A DNA stretch of 64,000 nt from the NCBI GenBank assembly GCA_046262295.1, contig JBHENC010000006.1, positions 260,856 through 324,855 on the forward strand, given 5' to 3'. Origin of the DNA: JBHENC01 sp046262295. GTDB lineage: Bacteria > Acidobacteriota > Blastocatellia > Pyrinomonadales > Pyrinomonadaceae. Under the pieces are notes generated by a model. That model did not search any database and was not told the origin of the DNA. It saw only the letters and a list, made by a program, of their open reading frames with translations. Of this stretch, positions 33,917-41,299 are shown piece after piece (within the stretch, counting starts at the first letter, position 1; every line of letters begins with the position of its first letter). Position numbers and translations under genes: made by a program.

Positions 33917-34927
33917 GTGGTTTTTATGTTTATGGGTTCTGTCTCGAATAACTTTTTTACTGTCGCTGATCGTTTGTTATCCGTCGAGACACGGGACGAA
34001 TGGTCGGCGCAGCTGTTCACAAGAGTTATCGCTGATTTCTGTTTTCTGCCCGTCGCTTATTCCGAAAATAAACCTGACGGCATTCTGCGTATATGGCGCA
34101 CCGGCACGCCGCCGCCTGTGCCTGCCGGATTGTCCGGCTTTGAGATTGCGGACGGATACTGTTATTCGAGCGGTGAAGCCATTTATCTTGCGGTATATGA
34201 TTCGCTGATTATCGTCCACCGGCGTGCGGCAAAGCTGATCGAACTCTTCATCGGCGAAACCACGCGCGCGCTTCGTCCGATGTCTCTGATTAACTCGATT
34301 ATTTATGCCGTGCAAGCACTATTGCGGCGCGCCTCTGTCTATCCGCTACACGCCGCCGGTTTAATCGAGCCGCAAAGCAATCATGGCGTGCTCATCATCG
34401 GCGACTCCGGCGCTGGCAAATCCACGCTGACCATCCGGTTAACTGCAGCCGGATGGCGCTATCTGTCCGACGATCTGATGACGCTGATTGAGCGCAACGG
34501 CCACATCATCGCGCAAGGGCTACGGCGCATCTTTTCGCTCGCGGCGGTGTCCGGGCTAATGTCGCAAGAATTGCCGCGTCTCGAAGCGGCGCTCGGGAAA
34601 GCTGTGCTCGCCGATCCAACCAAACACGTTATCCATCCAATGATTCTATTTCCAGACTCTTTAGCGCAAGCGTGCGTCCCGCATCGCCTGCTTTTCCCGG
34701 AAGTAACCGCCGAAGAAACCAGCCGCCTTATCCGGCTCGCACCCGTCGAGGCGATGTCACGGCTTATCAAACACTGCCCCTGGTCAACCTACGATACCGC
34801 CATTGCGCCCGACTATTTGTCTGCGCTCGGCTTGCTCATCAAACAAAGCGTTGCTTACAGGCTGATTGCGGGCGCGGACTTGCTGCGCGAACCGCAACGC
34901 GCCGCAATGCTTCTCTCATCCGTCTAA
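33917..34927 (+). CDS. HPr kinase-like protein, putative RiPP peptide kinase
   Basis: A protein of about 336 residues with an HprK-type P-loop kinase domain. LHAAGLI precedes the Walker A GDSGAGKST (about residues 162-170), followed by AAGWRYLSDDLMTL with the conserved Asp pair. The first 130 residues are divergent and variable. HprK homologues next to RiPP precursors are known to phosphorylate the C-terminal Ser of some lasso peptides. The precursor candidate 34 bases upstream ends in SSSI. The start is uncertain (GTG at 33917 or ATG at 33926/33932). Confidence 0.75.
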   Translation: MVFMFMGSVSNNFFTVADRLLSVETRDEWSAQLFTRVIADFCFLPVAYSENKPDGILRIWRTGTPPPVPAGLSGFEIADGYCYSSGEAIYLAVYDSLIIVHRRAAKLIELFIGETTRALRPMSLINSIIYAVQALLRRASVYPLHAAGLIEPQSNHGVLIIGDSGAGKSTLTIRLTAAGWRYLSDDLMTLIERNGHIIAQGLRRIFSLAAVSGLMSQELPRLEAALGKAVLADPTKHVIHPMILFPDSLAQACVPHRLLFPEVTAEETSRLIRLAPVEAMSRLIKHCPWSTYDTAIAPDYLSALGLLIKQSVAYRLIAGADLLREPQRAAMLLSSV

Positions 34928-34945
34928 CGTAGTGGCAGAATAGCT

Positions 34946-36019
34946 ATGACATTCTCACGCCTTCCAGAACAGAGAGCGATTGATAAGCCGGTTATCACCA
35001 TCGAGCTGACGAACATTTGCAATCTGCATTGCCGCTATTGCTTGCGCGATGAAGACGCGCTCTATCACACAAAGGCGCATTACCTCCCGCTCGAACTGCT
35101 ACGGCGAATTATCCGCGAGGCGCGGCAAACTTATCATCTCAAGCGTGTTGATTTCACCGGCGGAGAAGTCACGCTTCATCCGCAGTTCGGCGAGATTATC
35201 GAAGCCGTCGGCGCGGAAAACTTACAGGCGGCCTTTGTCACCAACGGCTGGCATTTTGAGCGCGTTTACCCGGCGTTGCTCGCCCATCGAACGGCACTCG
35301 ATGTCGTGGCTTTTAGTCTCGATGGGGCGACCGCCGAAGCGCATGATTGCTGGCGCGGAAAGAATTCGTTCAAGCGCGTGATAAGCGCCGTCACGCGCTG
35401 CTATATGCACAACATTCCCTTTATCTTTAAGACGGTGTTGCGCCGCGATACTGCTACGCAAGTCGAGCAGATTGCGCTGCTAGCGGCGCGGCTCGGCGCA
35501 GCTGGCGTGACCTTCGCGCATTTTCTGCCGACATCATTTGCCGCCGCGAATGAGTCGGCTCTCAGCCTCGACGAGCAGAAAGTAATCGAACATGAAATTA
35601 CTGTGCTGGCGGGAATCTTCAAAATGAAGATCGGTCTTGCCGCAGGCTTTTATGATATTGATCCGGCTCCGCACTGCGCGGCGCTGCGCGGCACAAGTTG
35701 CAACGTGGATTATCGCGGACGCTTAACACTCTGCTGCAATTTGTCCGGCTATCGCGGAAGCGGCGAAGCCGAAGCGGACGTGGCGGCGGATTTGACACGT
35801 GAAGAATTCGGTTCGGCTTACCGGCGACTGCGCGGCATCGCCGAAGGGCAGGTTGCGCGCCGCACCGCCGCGCTCGCCGCATTAAGCGAGAAAGGTGAGC
35901 GACCGGATTTATCTACCGGCTCACCGTGCCTGTTTTGCCTGCACAGCTTCGGCAAAATCCTCTGGCGTTCCCGTGAGGTGACGGAAAAAACTTCGACGCG
36001 CGCGTTACCTGTTTTGTAA
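34946..36019 (+). CDS. Radical SAM enzyme with C-terminal Cys-rich (SPASM/Twitch-like) domain
   Basis: The 357-residue protein has the radical SAM cluster motif CNLHCRYC near residues 26-33 and the GGE-type FTGGEVTLHP near 70-79. The C-terminal third contains HCAALRGTSCNVDYRG, LTLCCNLSG and SPCLFCLHSFGK, enough Cys for an auxiliary iron-sulfur cluster as in SPASM/Twitch peptide-modifying enzymes. It lies 18 bases after the kinase gene and before a PqqD-like gene. This makes it a likely peptide-modifying enzyme of the locus; the bond it forms cannot be predicted. Confidence 0.82.
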   Translation: MTFSRLPEQRAIDKPVITIELTNICNLHCRYCLRDEDALYHTKAHYLPLELLRRIIREARQTYHLKRVDFTGGEVTLHPQFGEIIEAVGAENLQAAFVTNGWHFERVYPALLAHRTALDVVAFSLDGATAEAHDCWRGKNSFKRVISAVTRCYMHNIPFIFKTVLRRDTATQVEQIALLAARLGAAGVTFAHFLPTSFAAANESALSLDEQKVIEHEITVLAGIFKMKIGLAAGFYDIDPAPHCAALRGTSCNVDYRGRLTLCCNLSGYRGSGEAEADVAADLTREEFGSAYRRLRGIAEGQVARRTAALAALSEKGERPDLSTGSPCLFCLHSFGKILWRSREVTEKTSTRALPVL

Positions 36020-36065
36020 ATCTCAAGCGCGCCGCACAAATAATTTTTAAGCGAGAGAATTTAAG

Positions 36066-36344
36066 ATGGCGACGACAAATATACCGGCCACATACGAGCA
36101 CATTGTCTCTACCGCCTTCGATGGCGGCGAAGGCGTTCTCGTTGATCTCAACACCAAGCGATACTACCAGCTGAACGAAACGGCGATGCTGGTCTGGCAC
36201 AGCCTCGAAAAGTCTCTTTCCATTCCTGAAATTGTCAGAGAGATGACGGCCACCTATGAGGTGAGCGAGAATCATGCGGCTAACAGCATCGAGAAAGTCT
36301 TGCGCGAGCTTCAAACTTACAGACTGGTGCGCCCGCGCTCGTGA
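36066..36344 (+). CDS. PqqD-like RiPP recognition element protein
   Basis: A 92-residue PqqD-family protein. VLVDLNTKRYYQLNETAMLVW gives the three-stranded sheet and first helix, and a winged-helix end (SIPEIVREM, VLRELQTYRLV) follows. Free-standing PqqD-like proteins bind the leader of RiPP precursors and present it to radical SAM enzymes or to lasso B2 proteases. It is last on the plus strand of the cluster. Its 3' end overlaps the convergent protease gene by 28 bases. Confidence 0.87.
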   Translation: MATTNIPATYEHIVSTAFDGGEGVLVDLNTKRYYQLNETAMLVWHSLEKSLSIPEIVREMTATYEVSENHAANSIEKVLRELQTYRLVRPRS

Positions 36345-36841
36345 CAACCCGGTTCTCGATCCGGGAAAGAATAGGTCGCAATGTAGCGGGGATGAATCGG
36401 TTCGAGCAGCGGTTGTCCGTTCGCTTCAAGCCATGCGTGGCCTTCGAGCAGTTCGCGTTGCTTTTCGTTTCGCAAACCGAAAACGATGCGCGTCTCGATT
36501 CCGTTGAGCGCGAGAAAGCGATGAAGGATGACGGCGCGCTTCCAGCAGACCGGCTTGAAGACAAGCCAGTTTGCGCCGAGCAGCGCATCCATTGCGTGAG
36601 CCAGTCTTGCGTGTGAAACGGAACGAGCGCGCGTTGCGGAAACAGCCCGCTGCTTACCGGGCGCGATTAATTTTAAGGCGCGCGGCAACGGCAGAAATTT
36701 AATGAGTGCGGAAAGATAAAGAGTCCACACTGCCATTCGCAGCATCAGCACGGCCAATTGCGGATCGCGCCGCGCCAGCCGAACGGCGCGCATCGGCGCG
36801 CGCAAACCGCCCCGCAAGAATTGATTGGCTTCGGCAAGCAT
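36317..36841 (-). CDS. Lasso-peptide B2-type transglutaminase-like protease
   Basis: A 174-residue member of the transglutaminase-like (Transglut_core3, lasso B2) family, a cysteine protease that removes RiPP leaders. The catalytic Cys is in CWKRAVILHRFLALNG and the His in LEGHAWLEANGQPLLEP, with RIVFGLR between them, matching the family order. The ATG at 36841 is preceded by AAGAAGG. It is convergent with and overlaps the PqqD-like gene. No asparagine-synthetase-like lasso cyclase is found in this window, so the protease probably serves a non-standard RiPP. Confidence 0.8.
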   Translation of the reverse strand: MLAEANQFLRGGLRAPMRAVRLARRDPQLAVLMLRMAVWTLYLSALIKFLPLPRALKLIAPGKQRAVSATRARSVSHARLAHAMDALLGANWLVFKPVCWKRAVILHRFLALNGIETRIVFGLRNEKQRELLEGHAWLEANGQPLLEPIHPRYIATYSFPDREPGCHERGRTSL

Positions 36842-36935
36842 CACAGCCTTCTTCTATGGTGTTTACTGAACGCACATAGACGCAGCATAGCGACAATGCC
36901 GCAGGGCGCAAGCGGCGCAAAGCTTCTTCGCTCGC

Positions 36936-37391
36936 TTAAACTCTTTGCGCCGTCTCGAGCGTAAACAGCCAGAGCATACGCTCTTCCTGCTCGTCGAAAA
37001 CGTGGCGGCCTTCGACGACGCGCCACAATCCCATGTGTTGCCAGCGCCCGGCGGCGAGCTTGTTGAAGAGCGGCACGCCGTGAGCTGTCTCAATCGCTGC
37101 CAACAGCGCGCGATTGCCCGGCGTCAAAGCCTGATCCCCGCGACGGCCTTCGCCCGTGTAAAAGATTTTGTCGCCGGATGGATTGGCACGGTCAGGATAA
37201 CAGGGATTGATGCGCCCGAAGTCCGTCAACAGCGAAATGAGCCGCCCACTGCGCTGATAAACGCCGTTGCGTATGCGATGCGTTTTATTTACTTCCGCCC
37301 ACGAAAGAAATTCGCCGGACGTTGAATCCGGTATGCTCATCGCGCTTTGCTTTTCGTCTACCGCCGTTTTCGCGCGCCTCATAAAAGTCAT
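36936..37391 (-). CDS. SRA/YDG-like domain protein
   Basis: A 151-residue protein whose C-terminal half reads DKIFYTGEGRRGDQALTPGN, then a segment ending in MGLWRVVEGRHVFDE. This resembles the SRA/YDG fold, which binds modified cytosine and is often fused to HNH nucleases in modification-dependent restriction. No nuclease domain is present here. GAAGG upstream supports the ATG at 37391. It lies between purQ and the B2-type protease on the same strand and may be cotranscribed with either. The family assignment rests on motif likeness only. Confidence 0.5.
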   Translation of the reverse strand: MTFMRRAKTAVDEKQSAMSIPDSTSGEFLSWAEVNKTHRIRNGVYQRSGRLISLLTDFGRINPCYPDRANPSGDKIFYTGEGRRGDQALTPGNRALLAAIETAHGVPLFNKLAAGRWQHMGLWRVVEGRHVFDEQEERMLWLFTLETAQRV

Positions 37392-37428
37392 CCACAACCT
37401 TCGTCAAAGGCACACTGATTTTTAACTT

Positions 37429-38127
37429 TTATGCGAGAGCGGCGAGTGTCGCGGCGAGTGAACTGAAGAGGCCGCGCCCGTCCGCTGACCCGAGCAGGTC
37501 TTCGCAGGCGCGTTCCGGGTGCGGCATCAGTCCGAGCACGTTGCGTTCGCGGTTGCAGATACCGGCGATAGAATCGCGCGAGCCGTTCGGGTTGGCTTCA
37601 TCGGAGACGTTGCCATGTGCATCGCAGTAACGAAAGATGATGCGATTTTCATGCAGAAGCTCCGCGAGGGTTTCACCATTGCAGACGTAATTACCTTCGG
37701 CGTGTGCGATGGGTAAGCGCAACACTGCGCCGGACTGTATTTGGTTTGTGAATGGCGTATTGGTGGTTGCGACGCGGACGTGTGTGTGCTCGCAGATAAA
37801 ATGCAGATCACGGTTGCGCAGGAGCGCGCCGGGCAAGAGTCCTGCTTCGCAGAGAATCTGAAAGCCGTTGCAGATGCCGAGCACGTAGCGGCCGCGCGCC
37901 GCGAAATCTTTAATCGAGTTCATCACGGGCGAGAAGCGGGCGAGCGCACCGGCGCGCAAGTAATCGCCGTAGGAAAAACCGCCGGGAATAATCACGGCAT
38001 CGTAGGCACTCAAATCCGTATCACGATGCCAGATGAAATCAACCGGCTGCCCGACGTGCTTCGAGACGACGTGATACGCATCGTGATCGCAATTCGAGCC
38101 GGGAAAAACTACTACGCCGAATTTCAT
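37429..38127 (-). CDS. purQ: Phosphoribosylformylglycinamidine synthase subunit PurQ
   Basis: Glutaminase subunit that supplies ammonia to PurL. The 232-residue protein has the class I amidotransferase elements: GGFSYGDYLRAGALAR, the nucleophile Cys in VLGICNGFQIL, and the His/Glu of LMPHPERACEDLLG. It follows the antitoxin gene by 31 bases and is separated from purS by the toxin-antitoxin pair. Confidence 0.95.
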   Translation of the reverse strand: MKFGVVVFPGSNCDHDAYHVVSKHVGQPVDFIWHRDTDLSAYDAVIIPGGFSYGDYLRAGALARFSPVMNSIKDFAARGRYVLGICNGFQILCEAGLLPGALLRNRDLHFICEHTHVRVATTNTPFTNQIQSGAVLRLPIAHAEGNYVCNGETLAELLHENRIIFRYCDAHGNVSDEANPNGSRDSIAGICNRERNVLGLMPHPERACEDLLGSADGRGLFSSLAATLAALA

Positions 38128-38158
38128 AAGTGTGCAACGAAAGTGTGTAAGCCTGCGC

Positions 38159-38440
38159 TTAATGTTGATCTGCGATACGCGACAATTTTTGTGCCGCTTC
38201 TTTTAGCCGGTACGAGATAGAGGCTTGGGCTTCGTCGGGCAATCGGGAACCGTTCTTAACGAACCTGTGAAGGTTTTCAATCGCGGAGTCGAGCGCGTCC
38301 AACTCGGCATCTATCTCCGCTCGTTCGTCTGCGTTAATCCCGCGCGCGCCGACAATGCGTATATTCGCGCCGACGTGTTTACCGCGCACGCCTTCACTAA
38401 AATCATATTCGGCGCGCATCTCATCAATCGCTTTCTTCAT
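38159..38440 (-). CDS. Antitoxin partner of BrnT-like toxin
   Basis: A 93-residue protein beginning MKKAIDEMRAEYDFSEGVRG, the characteristic N-terminus of small antitoxins paired with BrnT-family toxins. The C-terminal half is helical (LDALDSAIENLHRFV, SYRLKEAAQKLSRI). The ATG at 38440 has a good ribosome binding site (AAGGAAAG). It overlaps the toxin gene by 17 bases. It would neutralise the toxin and probably autoregulate, although here the pair is embedded in the purine operon. Confidence 0.78.
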   Translation of the reverse strand: MKKAIDEMRAEYDFSEGVRGKHVGANIRIVGARGINADERAEIDAELDALDSAIENLHRFVKNGSRLPDEAQASISYRLKEAAQKLSRIADQH

Positions 38441-38720
38441 AACTTTTTCTTTCCTTTCGCGTCGGCTTGCGGGCACTGATGAGGCGAATCCGGTTGCTTC
38501 CTTCAGCGTAAGATACGACCAGCGTATGCCCTGCGCGGGATTCACCGACGATCAAAAATCGGCGTTCATCAATCGAATGATCCGGGTCATCTATCGTGAT
38601 CGCCAACTCATCATAAAACACTGTCGCCGCTTCCTCAAAAGATACGCGATGCGCTTTTCGATTATACTTGTTTTTGTCTTCGTCCCACTCGACTTCAAAC
38701 TGTCCGGGACTACGGCTCAC
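38424..38720 (-). CDS. brnT: BrnT-family ribonuclease toxin
   Basis: A 98-residue BrnT-like toxin of the RelE/ParE-like fold, a ribonuclease family. Family features are FEVEWDEDKNKYNRKAHRVS at the N-terminus, FEEAATVFYDELAIT, ERRFLIVGES, LVVSYAEGSNRIRLISARK and the final RKERKSYEE. The GTG start at 38720 overlaps the purS stop as GTGA, so the toxin is translationally coupled to a purine enzyme gene. The antitoxin gene overlaps its end. Confidence 0.85.
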   Translation of the reverse strand: MSRSPGQFEVEWDEDKNKYNRKAHRVSFEEAATVFYDELAITIDDPDHSIDERRFLIVGESRAGHTLVVSYAEGSNRIRLISARKPTRKERKSYEESD

Positions 38721-38962
38721 GCTTCTATCTCCACGCGGTAATCTTCTATCACGGGATTCGATAAAATTTCACGCGCCATTCTTTCGACATCTTCGCGCGC
38801 CTCTTTTTCGTCGAGCGAAGCATCCAGCGCAATCTCGAAATACTTGCCCTGCCGCACGTCCGCGATGCGTTCAAAGCCGAGCGATTCGACAGCCTGCTGA
38901 ATCGCCTTGCCCTGCGGATCGAGCACGCCTGCTTTTAATGTCACGTAAACTTTAGCTTTCAC
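38717..38962 (-). CDS. purS: Phosphoribosylformylglycinamidine synthase subunit PurS
   Basis: An 81-residue subunit that bridges PurQ and PurL. KAKVYVTLKAGVLDPQGKAI at the N-terminus, VRQGKYFEIAL in the middle and LSNPVIEDYRVEI at the C-terminus are classic for PurS. It lies downstream of purB and is directly followed by the overlapping toxin gene. Confidence 0.95.
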   Translation of the reverse strand: MKAKVYVTLKAGVLDPQGKAIQQAVESLGFERIADVRQGKYFEIALDASLDEKEAREDVERMAREILSNPVIEDYRVEIEA

Positions 38963-38987
38963 TTTCGATAGCTCGTTTCTATGGGTG

Positions 38988-39015
38988 GTCAGTAATCAGT
39001 TGTCGGTAATCAGCC
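38988..39015 (-). repeat. Two-copy 14-base repeat between purB and purS
   Basis: GTCAGTAATCAGTT and GTCGGTAATCAGCC stand in tandem in the 86-base gap between purB and purS. The 14-base unit is twice the seven-base period of the arrays near hisG and in purL, so it may be a decayed member of the same repeat type. Confidence 0.5.
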
Positions 39016-39048
39016 AGAGCATTGAAAACCATCGAGCGTGGTCGGTGA

Positions 39049-40347
39049 TTATTGCTCATCAAAGACGCGCGCGAAGATGGCGTTGATGTTTCGCAGGTAA
39101 GTGTCCGGGGCGAAGATGCGCGCGATCTCTGCGGGCGTTAAATGCTTGCTTATGTCGGCGTCGGCGCGGGCGAGCGTTTGAAAATCCTTTCCTTCGTCCC
39201 ACACGCGCATCGCGTTGCGCTGCACCCATTCGTAGGCCGCTTCGCGCTGTGCGCCCGCACGTGTCAGGGCGAGCAAGAGTTGCCCGCTGAAGACGAGGCC
39301 GTTCGTCGCACCCAAATTCTGCAACATACGTTCCGGGTAAACGACGAGCGTATCAATCAGCGATGTCGCTTTGTGCAGCATATAATCGAGCGTGATTGAC
39401 GCATCCGGCAGAATGACTCTTTCGGCTGACGAATGCGAGATGTCGCGTTCGTGCCAGAGCGCGACGGATTCAAGCCCCGCGACGCTGTAACCGCGCACGA
39501 GCCGCGCCATCCCGCAAAGGCGTTCCGACAAAATCGGGTTGCGCTTGTGCGGCATCGCGCTCGAACCTTTCTGCCCGCGCTTGAAACGCTCTTCCGCTTC
39601 GCGCACCTCCGTGCGTTGCCAGTGCCTGATCTGCAACGCGAACTTGTCGAGCGACGAGGCGATGATCGCCAGTGTCGTCAGATATTCGGCGTGTACGTCG
39701 CGCTGTATAACTTGCGTCGAAACGAGCGCGGGCGTGAGTCCGAGACGCGCGCAGACTTTCTCTTCGACGATTGGATCGAGATGCGCGAACGCGCCGACTG
39801 CGCCGCTGATTTTCCCGACGGCAACCGTTTCGCGCGCCTGCGCGAGGCGGCGATGATTGCGGCGCATCTCGTCGTACCATAAAGCAAAAGTCAGCCCGAA
39901 AGATGTCGGCTCGGCATGAACGCCATGCGTGCGCCCGATTTGCGGCGTGTCCTTGAACTCGAAAGCGCGACGCCGCAAAACAGTTTGCAGCGCGTCAATC
40001 TTTTCCAACAACAGGTCGCAGGCGTCACGCAAACTCAACGCGAGCGCCGTATCAACCACGTCCGAAGACGTCAGCCCGTAATGCACAAACCGCGATGCTT
40101 CGCCGATTGATTCCGCGAGCGCGGTAGTGAACGCAATCACGTCGTGATCCGTCGTCTTCTCTATCTCGTTGATGCGCTCGACCGTGAAACTCGCGCGGCT
40201 CTTAATCTCTTCCAAAGCGGCGCGCGGTATCACGCCCATCTCCGCATGGACTTCGCAGACGGCTATCTCGACATCCAGCCACTTCTGGAATTTAGCAGCT
40301 TCAGACCAGAGCGCGCCCATGTCAGGCAATGTGTAGCGTGGAATCAT
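39049..40347 (-). CDS. purB: Adenylosuccinate lyase
   Basis: Fumarase/aspartase superfamily lyase acting twice in purine synthesis. The 432-residue protein contains TDHDVIAFTTALAE, HYGLTSSDVVDTALAL, GRTHGVHAEPTSFG and the signature loop SSAMPHKRNPILSE with the catalytic Ser. It heads the minus-strand purine run purB, purS, toxin/antitoxin, purQ. Confidence 0.96.
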   Translation of the reverse strand: MIPRYTLPDMGALWSEAAKFQKWLDVEIAVCEVHAEMGVIPRAALEEIKSRASFTVERINEIEKTTDHDVIAFTTALAESIGEASRFVHYGLTSSDVVDTALALSLRDACDLLLEKIDALQTVLRRRAFEFKDTPQIGRTHGVHAEPTSFGLTFALWYDEMRRNHRRLAQARETVAVGKISGAVGAFAHLDPIVEEKVCARLGLTPALVSTQVIQRDVHAEYLTTLAIIASSLDKFALQIRHWQRTEVREAEERFKRGQKGSSAMPHKRNPILSERLCGMARLVRGYSVAGLESVALWHERDISHSSAERVILPDASITLDYMLHKATSLIDTLVVYPERMLQNLGATNGLVFSGQLLLALTRAGAQREAAYEWVQRNAMRVWDEGKDFQTLARADADISKHLTPAEIARIFAPDTYLRNINAIFARVFDEQ

Positions 40348-40404
40348 GCTCTTAAATAATCAATCGTAAATTCGTAAATTGATATGAATTGGGTTTACTA
40401 AATT

Positions 40405-41232
40405 TTATAGCTCGATCCACGCGGTCGGCTCTTTCGGGAATGAGAGCGTGATTTGCGTTGCTGTTTGAAAGAGCGGAGCGCGCTCGCGCAGGGCGGACTC
40501 GGCGGAGATTTGCGCGAGGTACGGATTGTTGGCGCGTTGCGAAAGATGCGCGAGCACGATGTGGGCGGCTGTGCCGTCGAAGCCGTCGCGCAGCCAGTCG
40601 GCGACGTCTTCATTCGAGAGATGGCCGTTGCGCGACATGATGCGTTGCTTTAATTCCCAGTGGTAAACGTCGCAGGCTTTCAGCATATCGCGGCAGTGAT
40701 TGGATTCGATGATGATGGCCGCGCAGTTCTTCAGTTGCTCGGCGATTAAGGTTGTGACGTGGCCGAAATCCAGCACGGTGGCGACGCGCACGCCGTCGTG
40801 CGTCGCCACGAAACCGAAATTGTCGACGGCATCATGCGGCACGGTGAAGGGATGAAAATCAATCGCGCCGATCTTGAAATCACGGCTTGATGCGATCTCT
40901 TCAACGGGCACATCGCGCAAAGCGTCTGTGCGTTTGCGCGGTTCGTCGGACGACAGATTGCGACGCTCGCGTATGTAGGCCTCGCGCGTCGCGCCGGAAA
41001 CATACACGGGACACCGCAAATTTTTCATCAGCACGCGCAAGCCGCCCGCATGATCGCCGTGCTCGTGCGTCAGAATCACGCCGCTCAAGCGCGCGGCATC
41101 TTCGCCGACCAGCGCAAGCCGCCGCACGATCTCACGCGCGCTCAAGCCTGCGTCAACCAGCACGCGCGTCTCGCCCGCCACGAGCAGGATCGCGTTGCCG
41201 GTCGAACCGCTACCTAAAACCGTGAGTTTCAT
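40405..41232 (-). CDS. WalJ/YycJ-like metallo-beta-lactamase-fold protein
   Basis: A 275-residue protein starting KLTVLGSGSTGNAIL, with metal-site motifs ILTHEHGDHAGGLRVL, VPHDAVDNFGFV, ESNHCRDML and ahead of the end IVLAHLSQRANNP. This is the order seen in YycJ/WalJ proteins, some of which are 5'-3' DNA exonucleases linked to repair or cell-wall control. It lies alone between purB and the M16 peptidase gene on the same strand. Confidence 0.8.
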   Translation of the reverse strand: MKLTVLGSGSTGNAILLVAGETRVLVDAGLSAREIVRRLALVGEDAARLSGVILTHEHGDHAGGLRVLMKNLRCPVYVSGATREAYIRERRNLSSDEPRKRTDALRDVPVEEIASSRDFKIGAIDFHPFTVPHDAVDNFGFVATHDGVRVATVLDFGHVTTLIAEQLKNCAAIIIESNHCRDMLKACDVYHWELKQRIMSRNGHLSNEDVADWLRDGFDGTAAHIVLAHLSQRANNPYLAQISAESALRERAPLFQTATQITLSFPKEPTAWIEL

Positions 41233-41299
41233 AAAAACCAATTTAGAACAATGAATAACTCGAAGCGAGTTACGCCGGAGCTTTCAGCATTTCGCTTCT

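Noticed and set aside
36341..36616. A plus-strand frame opposite the B2-type protease gene
   Set aside because: The minus-strand protein carries the catalytic Cys and His of the family; the plus-strand translation has no recognisable motifs and is its antisense shadow.
33694..36841. A complete classical lasso peptide cluster
   Set aside because: The leader-like peptide, PqqD and B2-type protease are present, but no asparagine-synthetase-like cyclase was seen in any frame in the window, so the classical label was not used.
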